NCBI GenBank assembly: GCA_029859485.1
Contig: JAOUDB010000126.1
Coordinates: 1 to 7,225 of the forward strand
Reading direction: 5' to 3'
Origin: Desulfuromonadales bacterium
GTDB taxonomy: Bacteria; Desulfobacterota; Desulfuromonadia; Desulfuromonadales; BM103
DNA length: 7,225 nt
Part shown: piece after piece, positions 1 to 6,712 of the stretch
How positions within the stretch are numbered: position 1 is the stretch's first letter
Layout of the letters: every line of letters starts with the position of its first letter
Position numbers and translations under genes: made by a program
The notes under the pieces: generated by a model
What the model saw: the letters and a program-made list of their open reading frames with translations, nothing else
Told to the model about the DNA's origin: nothing
Databases searched by the model: none

Positions 1-1100
1 GAACGACCTACAATTCTTATGTTGTAAAAGGGAACGAGAAAACAGCCTTGATCGATACCGTCAAGGCCCCCTTTACTGAAGAGTTTTTTGCCAAGATCGA
101 TGAGTGTGTTGGCCTCGATAATATCGACCTGGTGGTTGTCAACCATACAGAACCCGATCATTCCGGTGCCTTGATCAAGCTCCTTGAAAAACGACCGGAG
201 CTACCGGTTTATTGTTCGCGTCCTTCACAGAATTTTCTCTCCCAGTTGCTGAATGGGCCGTTCAACTCCCAGGTTGTCAGTGATGGCGATGAAGTTGACC
301 TTGGTGGGCGTACCCTTCGTTTTGTTCTGGCTCCTTATCTGCATTGGCCGGATACCATGTTCACCTACCTGGTTGAGGACGCCGTCCTTTTCCCCTGTGA
401 TGCATTCGGTGCTCATTACTGCGCCAGCAAACTCTTTGATGATGAGATTCCGGACTTCTCACAGGACTTTCATTTCTATTTCGACTGCATCATGCGCCCT
501 TTTAAAGACAAGGTCCGGGCTGCCATCAGCAAAGTTGATGCGCTGGATCTGAAAATGATCTGCCCCTCTCACGGCCCGATTCGCCGGATCGACCCGCGTG
601 CTGTGGTTGATTCCTATCGCCGCTGGTCAGCTCTGCCGCCTGAACAACCAAACCCTCGCGCCCTGATGTTAACCATGTCTGCGCACGGTAATACTCACCG
701 CATGGCTAGAGAAATTCGTGAGGAGCTTGAGAAACAAAACTTCCAGGTTGTTGAGCTGCGTATGTGTGATCTGCGCGATAGTGACTTGCGCGACGAACTG
801 GAGTTGGCGGACCTTGTGCTGGTCGGAACTTCGACGATTAATCGCGACGCGCCACCCCAGGCCTGGCACGCCATGTCACTCTTCTCCCTGGTGACGCCTA
901 AAGCAAAGATTGCTGCCGCTTTTGGCTCTTTCGGCTGGAGTGGTGAAGCGGTCAAGTTGGTTGAAGAGCGCTTGAAAGGGCTGCGCTTTAAAATGCCGGT
1001 GCCCGGCCTGACGCTGCGCTTCTCACCGACCGACGATAATCTCCGCGAATGCCGCGAGTTTGCCGGCCAGGTTGCAGCCCAGGTTGTGGGTGCGGAGTAG
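1..1100 (+). CDS. fprA: Flavo-diiron protein (FprA / rubredoxin:oxygen oxidoreductase type), 5' partial
   Basis: Flavo-diiron proteins reduce O2 to water and/or NO to N2O in the cytoplasm of anaerobes, usually fed by rubredoxin. The reading frame is open from base 3, and the residues before the first possible start codon (TTG 48) still match the family (TTYNSYVVKG), so the gene begins upstream of the window. About 365 of a usual 400 or so residues are visible. The metallo-beta-lactamase-like domain keeps the diiron ligands: the HxExDH motif at 144-161, His in LHWPD at 342-344, Asp in PCDAFG at 399-401, and His in CPSHG at 570-572. A C-terminal flavodoxin domain follows from about 660, with its FMN phosphate loop at 675-695 (MSAHGNT). 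That loop differs from the more usual YDTMW-type start. There is no rubredoxin extension after the flavodoxin domain, so electrons must come from a separate partner. Whether O2 or NO is the main substrate cannot be told from sequence. Confidence 0.93.
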   Translation, partial: TTYNSYVVKGNEKTALIDTVKAPFTEEFFAKIDECVGLDNIDLVVVNHTEPDHSGALIKLLEKRPELPVYCSRPSQNFLSQLLNGPFNSQVVSDGDEVDLGGRTLRFVLAPYLHWPDTMFTYLVEDAVLFPCDAFGAHYCASKLFDDEIPDFSQDFHFYFDCIMRPFKDKVRAAISKVDALDLKMICPSHGPIRRIDPRAVVDSYRRWSALPPEQPNPRALMLTMSAHGNTHRMAREIREELEKQNFQVVELRMCDLRDSDLRDELELADLVLVGTSTINRDAPPQAWHAMSLFSLVTPKAKIAAAFGSFGWSGEAVKLVEERLKGLRFKMPVPGLTLRFSPTDDNLRECREFAGQVAAQVVGAE

Positions 1101-1122
1101 GAACTTGTAACTCTTTTTAGAT

Positions 1123-1161
1123 CGGTGGGCAGGGTCAGATGGCCCTGCCCACTGTATTTTT
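1123..1161 (+). terminator. Intrinsic terminator after fprA
   Basis: A perfect 10-bp stem, GTGGGCAGGG (1125-1134) with CCCTGCCCAC (1143-1152), extends inward by a G-T and a C-G pair to an AGAT tetraloop, and outward by a G-T and a C-G pair. It is followed by TGTATTTTT (1153-1161). It lies 22 bp after the fprA stop, as expected for a Rho-independent terminator. It matters for priA, because the longest priA frame would start with the GTG that forms the foot of this stem. Confidence 0.88.
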
Positions 1162-1184
1162 GCCTTCGGATACTCAGGCTTTTC

Positions 1185-3395
1185 GTGACTTCTATAACAT
1201 CACCGGCACGAGTCGCAGAAATAGCAGTTGTTGCGCCTCTTGATAAAATTCTCAACTACGCAATCCCGGCCCGTTTGGCAGATGAGATTGGTATCGGTAG
1301 TCGTGTTCGGGTTCCTCTTGGCCGCCGTCAAGTGGTTGGCTATGTCATGAACTGGGCAGAGCCCGGTGATGCAAAGCTGAAAGATATTCTTGAAGTCATC
1401 GATCCCCATCCCCTGTTCCACCATAAGCATGCCGCTTTTTATCTACGGGCGGCGCGTTATTATGTTTATCCCCCCGGACAGGCGGTAAGAACTGCTCTGC
1501 CGGCTGGTCTCTCGGCCCTGGATAGCAAGCCGACTGTTTTGAGCGACAAGCTTTACCGGGCAACGGACCGGGATGAACAGCCGCAAGGTGCGCGACAGCG
1601 GGAAATCCTCGACTATGTCCGCATGAAGAACGAGTGTCCTTTAAGCCAGCTGCGAGAAACTTTTTCTGCCCCTCATGCGGCTTTACAGCGATTGGTTGAG
1701 CTGAAATTCCTGCAGTTCGAAGAGGTTGAACGTTGCCGGGATCCGTTTGCTGAAATCGAAGTTGTAGAACACTGCCCGGTTGAATTGAATGCTGCTCAAC
1801 AGGTCGCTTTTACGGCAGTTCAGGCTGCCCTTGATGGTCCGTCGACGTTTGCCCCGTTTCTTCTTCACGGCGTCACTGGCAGCGGCAAAACCGAGGTTTA
1901 CCTGAGGTCGATAGCCAAAGTCCTCGAAGCAGGCCGACAGGCGTTGGTCCTGGTCCCTGAAATTGCCCTGACGCCGCAACTGGTGACTCGCTTTCGCAGC
2001 TGGTTTCAGAATCATGGAGTGCGTCTGGCGGTGCTCCATTCCGGCCTGTCTGATGGGGAACGCTACGATGCCTGGAGGCAGGTTGCAAGAGGTGATGTCG
2101 ATGTTGTGATCGGTGCTCGTTCGGCGGTCTTTGCGCCGCTGCCTGAGTTGGGGCTGATCGTGGTCGATGAAGAGCATGATGGTAGCTACAAACAGTCGGA
2201 AGGTTTTCGTTACAATGCCCGAGACCTGGCATTGATGCGTGGCCAGATGGAGGAGGCCGTCGTCATCCTGGGCAGCGCCACGCCGGTTCTGACCTCCTAT
2301 CAGCGCTCTCTGGGGGGGCAACTGACCCACCTGGAGCTGCCCGAGAGGACTGCTGAAAGGCCCTTGCCGGAAGTCCTCCTGGTCGATCTTTCGCAACATG
2401 AAGGAGAGAGTCAGTTGAGTGAGCCGTTGCAGAGCGCTATGGCGGAAGCTCTGGCCGCGGGTGAGCAGGCACTCCTGCTGTTGAATCGTCGCGGTTATGC
2501 ACCCTTTCTTCTTTGCCATGATTGCGGTGCCGCCCTGCGTTGCCCTAACTGTGATATCACCTTGACCTATTCACAGGTACAGAGCTCTTTGCGTTGTCAC
2601 TACTGTGATTTCCACATGAGACCGCCGGAGAGTTGTGATCGTTGCAGCGGAGTCCGCCTGCTCCCCGAAGGAATGGGCACGGAGCGTCTCGAAGAGGAGA
2701 TCCGGGAGCTTTTCCCCGAGGCCAGGGTGGCGCGCATGGATCGCGACACCACCAGCCGCAAAGGAGCTCACCATCGGTTGATAGAGCAGATGTCGGCTAG
2801 AGAGATTGACGTCCTGATCGGTACACAGATGATCGCCAAGGGGCATGATTTCCCGGCGGTCACACTGGTTGGTGTCCTCAACGCCGACACCGCGCTGAAT
2901 CTGCCAGATTTTCGCAGCGCCGAAAGGGTTTTCTCGCTCCTCAGCCAGGTTGCCGGGCGAGCCGGTCGCGGAGACCGTCCCGGGCGTGTCATGATCCAGA
3001 CCTATGCCGTAGATAATTATGCTCTCGATTTTGTCGCCCGCCACGACTACCAGGGCTTCGCTGCTCTGGAGCTGTCGCAACGCCAGGTCCTGGCGTATCC
3101 ACCCTTCGGATATCTGGTGAACCTGGTCTTGAGTGGCAACGACGAAACCAGGGTCAACTGTGCAGCGGAGCAGATTTCTGTTAACCTGAAATCTCGTACG
3201 AGTGACGCGGAGGTGCTTGGTCCGGCCCCATGTCTGTTGCCGCGTTTGCGCAACAAGCACCGGGTGCAGATTCTGCTCAAGGCAAAAGAGCGTGAGCCCT
3301 TGCGTCGTCAGGTTGAGCAGTTACAGAGACTCAGGACACAACTCCCCGCCGGGGTCGTGTTGACCGTTGATGTCGATCCGGTCGATATGTTCTGA
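1185..3395 (+). CDS. priA: Primosomal protein N' (replication restart DNA helicase PriA)
   Basis: PriA is a 3'-5' superfamily 2 helicase that recognises stalled forks and D-loops and reloads the replicative helicase. With GTG 1185 as start the protein has 736 residues, close to the 732 of E. coli PriA. In order: the N-terminal 3'-DNA-binding domain (ARVAEIAVVAPLDKILNYAIP, from about residue 8), a winged-helix region (about 130-190), Walker A GVTGSGKT (residues 229-236), the DEEH box (328-331), eight zinc-binding cysteines as CHDC, CPNC, CHYC and CDRC (444-487), and helicase motifs GTQMIAKGHDF (546-556) and QVAGRAGRG (588-596). All catalytic and zinc positions are intact. The frame is open back to GTG 1125, but that codon lies inside the fprA terminator stem. 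GTG 1185 is the only later start before the conserved N-terminus, though its ribosome site is weak (CAGG 1175-1178). Identity is near certain; the start is less so. Confidence 0.96.
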   Translation: MTSITSPARVAEIAVVAPLDKILNYAIPARLADEIGIGSRVRVPLGRRQVVGYVMNWAEPGDAKLKDILEVIDPHPLFHHKHAAFYLRAARYYVYPPGQAVRTALPAGLSALDSKPTVLSDKLYRATDRDEQPQGARQREILDYVRMKNECPLSQLRETFSAPHAALQRLVELKFLQFEEVERCRDPFAEIEVVEHCPVELNAAQQVAFTAVQAALDGPSTFAPFLLHGVTGSGKTEVYLRSIAKVLEAGRQALVLVPEIALTPQLVTRFRSWFQNHGVRLAVLHSGLSDGERYDAWRQVARGDVDVVIGARSAVFAPLPELGLIVVDEEHDGSYKQSEGFRYNARDLALMRGQMEEAVVILGSATPVLTSYQRSLGGQLTHLELPERTAERPLPEVLLVDLSQHEGESQLSEPLQSAMAEALAAGEQALLLLNRRGYAPFLLCHDCGAALRCPNCDITLTYSQVQSSLRCHYCDFHMRPPESCDRCSGVRLLPEGMGTERLEEEIRELFPEARVARMDRDTTSRKGAHHRLIEQMSAREIDVLIGTQMIAKGHDFPAVTLVGVLNADTALNLPDFRSAERVFSLLSQVAGRAGRGDRPGRVMIQTYAVDNYALDFVARHDYQGFAALELSQRQVLAYPPFGYLVNLVLSGNDETRVNCAAEQISVNLKSRTSDAEVLGPAPCLLPRLRNKHRVQILLKAKEREPLRRQVEQLQRLRTQLPAGVVLTVDVDPVDMF

Positions 3396-3411
3396 TCAGA
3401 AAAGAAACCTC

Positions 3412-3442
3412 AAGCTGTAAGGCTGTAAGTTGTAGGGCTGTA
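3412..3442. repeat. Degenerate 8-bp tandem repeat in the priA-mltA gap
   Basis: Four units can be read head to tail: AAGCTGTA (3412-3419), AGGCTGTA (3420-3427), AGTTGTA (3428-3434, one base short) and GGGCTGTA (3435-3442). The repeat begins 17 bp after the priA stop and ends 72 bp before the mltA start. It forms no stem and has no T-tract, so it is not a terminator. It may be a slipped-strand simple repeat or a fragment of a dispersed intergenic repeat. I see nothing else definite in the 119-bp gap. Confidence 0.65.
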
Positions 3443-3514
3443 TCTTAAATCCGATAGTCTCACTTTATTTCACCTAAGACGCTTGGTCGTGGTCAGGTTG
3501 AGAGAACATATTTT

Positions 3515-4702
3515 ATGAATAAACTGTCTTTGTTGATCTTTTTTGGCGTGCTGCTGCTTATTTCGTCCTGTGCGAAGCCACCGGAGCCGTCTCCGGTCGT
3601 TGAGGAACCGGTCATCGAAGAGCCGGCCATCGAAGAGCCGGTCGTTGATAAAGGCGTACCCACTCTGCAGGTGGTCGTCTGGACGGACGTTGTTGGCTGG
3701 CAGGAGGACAATCCGGGGCTCGCTCTTGGTGCTTTGCTGGAAAGTTGTTCGGCGCTGCGCTGGCGTCCGCAGTGGCAACCGGCCTGTGAGGAGGCTGCGG
3801 CCATGAAGCAGGCGTCCGAAGCGGAAGTCCGTGCCTTCTTTGAACGTAACTTTGAGCCTCATCAGGTCAGTAAACCGGACGGTTCCACGGAAGGATTGCT
3901 GACCGGCTACTATGTTCCGGATTTGCGGGGGAGTCGGGTGGCTTCAGCCGCTTACCCTTATCCGCTTTATCAACGTCCGAACGATCTGCTGACTATCGAC
4001 TTGAGTGATGTCTACCCGGATTTAAGCAATTATCGCTTACGCGGCCGTCTTGACGGGCACAGGGTTGTCCCTTACTGGGACCGAAGCGAAATCGACAGCC
4101 AGAAACGACCTCTGGTCGATCAGGAACTCTTCTGGGTGGCTGACCCGGTCGAACTCTTCTTTCTGCAAATCCAGGGTTCAGGTCGGATTTTGTTTGATGA
4201 TGGTGAACAGGTGATGGTCAACTATGCGGACCAGAACGGCCACCCTTACAGGTCGATCGGTAAATACCTGATCGATCGTGGTGCCATGCCTCGCAGCAAG
4301 ATGTCGATGCAGAATATCAGGTTATGGGCAAGGAACAACCCGAGCGAAGTCGATAACCTCCTTAATCAGAATCCGAGTTATGTGTTCTTCAGGGCTTTGC
4401 CTGCTGATGTAAAGAGTCCGCCGGGGGCGCTTGGTGTGCCGCTGACCCCTGGCCGGAGTCTTGCTGTTGATCGGCGTCACATACCCCTGGGAGCGCCGGT
4501 TTTCGTTGACACCTTCTGGCCGAACAGTGATAAGCCGCTGCGACGCTTGATGATGGCACAGGATACCGGGGGGGCTATTAAGGGCCAAGTTCGTGGAGAT
4601 TTTTTCTGGGGAATGGGTTCACAGGCAGGTTCTCAGGCCGGTCGCATGAAACAAACCGTACGCTTCTGGGTTCTCTTGCCTCGAGAGGTGTCGGTTGATT
4701 AA
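3515..4702 (+). CDS. mltA: Membrane-bound lytic murein transglycosylase A (MltA), lipoprotein
   Basis: MltA cleaves the MurNAc-GlcNAc bond of peptidoglycan, leaving 1,6-anhydroMurNAc ends, and is anchored to the periplasmic face of the outer membrane. The 395-residue product starts with a lipoprotein signal (MNKLSLLIFFGVLLL) and lipobox ISSC with Cys19 as the lipid site. Alanine at +2 does not signal inner-membrane retention. A Pro/Glu-rich linker (about 22-48, three EEP repeats) precedes the MltA domain, recognisable from about residue 55 onward by stretches such as LLTGYYVPDLRGS and VELFFLQIQGSG. The C-terminal 3D domain holds AQDTGGAIKG and RGDFFWGMG. Asp350 and Asp362 match the conserved aspartates, and Asp362 is the likely catalytic one by analogy with Asp308 of E. 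coli MltA. The start ATG has only a loose purine-rich site upstream (GAGAGAA near 3500-3506). The yqgE-like gene follows after 53 bp in the same direction, suggesting co-transcription. Confidence 0.93.
   Translation: MNKLSLLIFFGVLLLISSCAKPPEPSPVVEEPVIEEPAIEEPVVDKGVPTLQVVVWTDVVGWQEDNPGLALGALLESCSALRWRPQWQPACEEAAAMKQASEAEVRAFFERNFEPHQVSKPDGSTEGLLTGYYVPDLRGSRVASAAYPYPLYQRPNDLLTIDLSDVYPDLSNYRLRGRLDGHRVVPYWDRSEIDSQKRPLVDQELFWVADPVELFFLQIQGSGRILFDDGEQVMVNYADQNGHPYRSIGKYLIDRGAMPRSKMSMQNIRLWARNNPSEVDNLLNQNPSYVFFRALPADVKSPPGALGVPLTPGRSLAVDRRHIPLGAPVFVDTFWPNSDKPLRRLMMAQDTGGAIKGQVRGDFFWGMGSQAGSQAGRMKQTVRFWVLLPREVSVD
3596..3649 (+). repeat. In-frame 15-bp tandem repeat encoding the MltA linker
   Basis: Units 3596-3610, 3611-3625 and 3626-3640, plus a partial fourth to 3649, encode VVEEP, VIEEP, AIEEP and VVD. 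The second and third units differ by a single base (GTC versus GCC in the first codon). The repeat lies just after the lipidated cysteine and builds an acidic, proline-spaced tether. Because the unit is a multiple of three, copy-number change would lengthen or shorten the tether without breaking the frame. Confidence 0.85.
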
Positions 4703-4742
4703 TGCTTCAATTTATAGAGGACAATGCCATCGTGTTTAATAA

Positions 4743-4749
4743 AGGAAAG
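4743..4749 (+). promoter_or_regulatory. Ribosome binding site that sets the yqgE start
   Basis: AGGAAAG lies 6 bases before ATG 4756, a good Shine-Dalgarno match. The in-frame ATG 4702, which overlaps the mltA stop as TAATG, would add 18 residues with no signal-like or family-like character. The site therefore favours ATG 4756, which places the basic residues and hydrophobic stretch of a signal peptide at the very N-terminus. Confidence 0.75.
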
Positions 4750-4755
4750 ACTTCA

Positions 4756-5346
4756 ATGCTTTTGAAAAGATATTCCCTGCGCTGTTGTTGCTTGACGCTC
4801 CTTGTTCTGCTGGCAATGACCAATGTTCTGCATGCGACCACTCCCGAGAAGGGGATGTTTCTGGTCGCAGATGAACAACTGAAGGACCCGCGTTTTCGTA
4901 ACGGGGTCATCCTGTTGATCCAGCACAACGAGCAAGGTAGCGCAGGATTAGTCGTCAACAGGGGGAGTCGCCTGTCTCTGTCGGCGATTCTTCCAAAAGA
5001 TTCAAGCTTGACCGGGGATGGGAGAACACTCTCTTATGGTGGCCCGGTTGACCCGAATACCCTGCTTGCTTTGGTTAAGGTTCGCAATTATCCACCGGAG
5101 CCTGCCGATGAAGTTGTTGAAGGGCTTTATGTGACGGGGGTTGGAGTGCTTGATGAGTGGACGGATTTTTCAGCTGAGGTTGTCAGCTACCGGACTTTTG
5201 TCGGTTACACCGGTTGGGCGGCGGGGCAGTTGGGCGCTGAAATTCAACGCGGTGACTGGTCTGTTCTGCAAGCCGATGCAGAGAGCGTTCTAACGGGTGA
5301 TCAGGGGCAACTCTGGAAACGTTTGCGAGAAACTCTACCGAAGTAA
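4756..5346 (+). CDS. YqgE/AlgH family protein with an N-terminal signal peptide
   Basis: The 196-residue product matches the YqgE/AlgH (UPF0301) family. MFLVADEQLKDPRFRNGVIL, the segment QHNEQGSAGLVVNRG, SYGGPV and GYTGWAAGQLGAEI correspond to the FLIAMPALQDPIFRRSV, CEHNTNGAMGIIINK, GGP and GYASWEKGQLEQEI segments of E. coli YqgE (187 residues). The family has no settled biochemical role; the AlgH label comes from an alginate phenotype in Pseudomonas. E. coli YqgE reaches the conserved FL within 9 residues. Here 34 residues come first, including basic residues (K4, R5, R9), a hydrophobic run with three adjacent cysteines (residues 10-25) and a possible signal peptidase I site after LHA (A27). 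This predicts export to the periplasm, which is unusual for the family. A later start at Met34 would give a cytosolic form, but its only ribosome-site-like purines sit too close to it. The gene lies 53 bp after mltA, probably in the same transcript. Confidence 0.9.
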   Translation: MLLKRYSLRCCCLTLLVLLAMTNVLHATTPEKGMFLVADEQLKDPRFRNGVILLIQHNEQGSAGLVVNRGSRLSLSAILPKDSSLTGDGRTLSYGGPVDPNTLLALVKVRNYPPEPADEVVEGLYVTGVGVLDEWTDFSAEVVSYRTFVGYTGWAAGQLGAEIQRGDWSVLQADAESVLTGDQGQLWKRLRETLPK

Positions 5347-5355
5347 AGACAGACT

Positions 5356-6090
5356 TCAGCTCTCACCCTCTTCGCCGGTTTTGCCAAGTCGGTCCAGCAG
5401 TGCTTTTACCACGACATCAATGCGTGCCTGGTCTTCTTCCAGAATGTTTATAAAGCGCAGGCCAATCTGTTGCATATCGTTGGTATCGACATCGCAGATC
5501 CAAACTGCTTCGGCCAAAGCACAGATAATCCCTTTCTTGTCACCAATGGAGAGGTAGGCCAGAACAAGATCTGATTGGTCGACAGGAGCCTTGAGGGGGA
5601 GTCTGATGCCGCCTCCGGCCAGGTTGGTCAGGGTCTTTTTAAACTCGGTCAGCTCTGCAGCAGAGACCCCGTCCTTGATTTTCTTGACATTCTCTTCCCA
5701 CAGTGAACGCATATCTGCCAGGTTGCCCGTATTCCTATGAATGCCTACCCAGGCATTCACGTCCACGCGACGATAGATGCGTCTGGAGATGAATTCCAGG
5801 TTGCCCTCAAACTGCAGACGGATATCCTGACCGCTGATGCGTTCAACAAAAGAGGCCACCAGTCGCAACCCCATGCCCATGTGGTCGGTCAGAACCTCAA
5901 ACTGCATGCCCGGTTCAAAGGGGTAGGAGTCTGCGGCATCACAGCCGTAGGGAAGGGCCAGGTCAAGCTGCATCGGTTTGCTGTGCATGGCGTAGCCGGT
6001 GATGGTATCCAGAGCGACTTGTCCCTCATCAGTGAAGATCCGCTTGATGAAGACTTTCTGCCCTTTATTAAAGTATTTTCCGTAAGGCAT
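5356..6090 (-). CDS. PilZ-domain protein with YcgR-like N-terminal domain (probable c-di-GMP receptor)
   Basis: The product has 244 residues. Residues 8-100 resemble the beta-rich YcgR-type N-terminal domain that precedes PilZ in flagellar-brake-like proteins. A PilZ domain follows, with the arginine motif SRRIYRR (102-108, two overlapping RxxxR) then VDVN, and a second motif NLAGGG (156-161) in place of the usual (D/N)xSxxG, so Ala158 replaces serine. The motifs are separated by about 47 residues, roughly twice the usual spacing; the extra segment (about 118-153) is charged and likely helical. No membrane segment, enzymatic domain or signal peptide is visible, so it should be a cytoplasmic adaptor. 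The start ATG 6090 lacks a well-placed ribosome site (AGGG lies 15 bases upstream). It sits 26 bp downstream of the shikimate-kinase-like gene, probably co-transcribed, and its stop is 9 bp from the convergent yqgE stop. Assignment to the family is good; c-di-GMP binding is inferred. Confidence 0.8.
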   Translation of the reverse strand: MPYGKYFNKGQKVFIKRIFTDEGQVALDTITGYAMHSKPMQLDLALPYGCDAADSYPFEPGMQFEVLTDHMGMGLRLVASFVERISGQDIRLQFEGNLEFISRRIYRRVDVNAWVGIHRNTGNLADMRSLWEENVKKIKDGVSAAELTEFKKTLTNLAGGGIRLPLKAPVDQSDLVLAYLSIGDKKGIICALAEAVWICDVDTNDMQQIGLRFINILEEDQARIDVVVKALLDRLGKTGEEGES

Positions 6091-6116
6091 AATTTAAAAT
6101 CTGATCCCTGGTTTCT

Positions 6117-6641
6117 CTATTCGTCTGTGCCGCCGCACACAGACTTCTCGATTTCAGCCGCGACTGCCTCTACCGTCATCCCGTCGCCGGGGATCGTCAC
6201 CTCAGCGTACTTCTGGTAAAGAGGCAGGCGTTCCTTGTAAAGGTTCTCATAAGTTTCGTTCGGGCCGATGACCAGTCCCCGATTGTCCATGTCGTGAACC
6301 CTGTCGAGCAATTCTTCCAGGGGGATGTCGATAAACACCAGTTGACCGAGCGTCCTCAGCCGGCCCATCGCCCGCTCACTGTACACCGCAGAACCTCCGG
6401 TAGCAACCACGCTGTGCGTTGTTGTGAGCGCTATCAGAACCTGCTCTTCGATAGCTTTGAAGTTTTCAAGCCCTTCTTTGGCGATGAGTTGCTGCAAACG
6501 GCATTGTTGCTGACTCTGGAGCAGCAGGTCGGTGTCGACGAAATTGTAGCCGAGCCGCTTGGCCAGAAGTACGCCTACGGTGCTCTTGCCGGCCCCTGGC
6601 ATGCCGATCAGAATGATGTTCAGTGCGCAATCAATTCGCAT
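6117..6641 (-). CDS. Shikimate kinase-like P-loop kinase, atypical substrate site
   Basis: The 174-residue product has the shikimate kinase fold signature. It shows Walker A GMPGAGKST (residues 13-21), VDTD with Asp36 and Asp38 (the shikimate/Mg aspartates in AroK), a helix IAKEGLENFKAIEEQVL (53-69), ATGGSAVYS (80-88), the Walker B-like strand LVFIDIPLEELLDR (101-114), a lid with NRGLVIG (120-126) and ERLPLYQKYA (137-146). Shikimate kinase converts shikimate to shikimate 3-phosphate in aromatic amino acid synthesis. Several AroK-defining residues differ: the FRxxE arginine is lysine (Lys62), the GGG loop is GGS (82-84) and the lid RP is RG (121-122). No aroB, aroC or aroA neighbour is visible, although aroK usually sits beside aroB. 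It could be a functional variant or a paralogue acting on another substrate, so no symbol is given. ATG 6641 is the first start after an in-frame stop; its ribosome site is weak (CAGG, 12 bases upstream). Confidence 0.8.
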   Translation of the reverse strand: MRIDCALNIILIGMPGAGKSTVGVLLAKRLGYNFVDTDLLLQSQQQCRLQQLIAKEGLENFKAIEEQVLIALTTTHSVVATGGSAVYSERAMGRLRTLGQLVFIDIPLEELLDRVHDMDNRGLVIGPNETYENLYKERLPLYQKYAEVTIPGDGMTVEAVAAEIEKSVCGGTDE

Positions 6642-6712
6642 GCAACAAAAATTGCCTGATTATTGACTCGGGGTCAACTGTAGAATGTTTGTTTGTTACT
6701 GAATTGGCTTGT

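Noticed and set aside
695..1255. Antisense frame of 186 codons across the end of fprA
   Set aside because: Crosses the fprA terminator and has a serine/arginine-rich shadow composition with no recognisable domain.
1683..2519. Long antisense frame (278 codons) inside priA
   Set aside because: Shadow of the priA coding strand, with no family-like motifs; priA motifs are continuous across the same stretch.
3430..3458. Possible mltA promoter TTGTAG - 17 bases - GATAGT
   Set aside because: Both boxes are poor matches and the first lies in the tandem repeat; not enough to call.
4702..4755. Longer YqgE starting at ATG 4702, overlapping the mltA stop
   Set aside because: The added residues do not look like a signal or family sequence, and the good ribosome site lies before ATG 4756.
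5340..5357. Inverted repeat GAAGT / ACTTC between yqgE and pilZ as a terminator
   Set aside because: Only 5 bp, AT-rich, and no T-tract on either strand.
6124..6141. TCTGTGC / GCACACAGA hairpin near the end of the kinase-like gene
   Set aside because: Lies in coding sequence, has a 2-base bulge and no T-tract.
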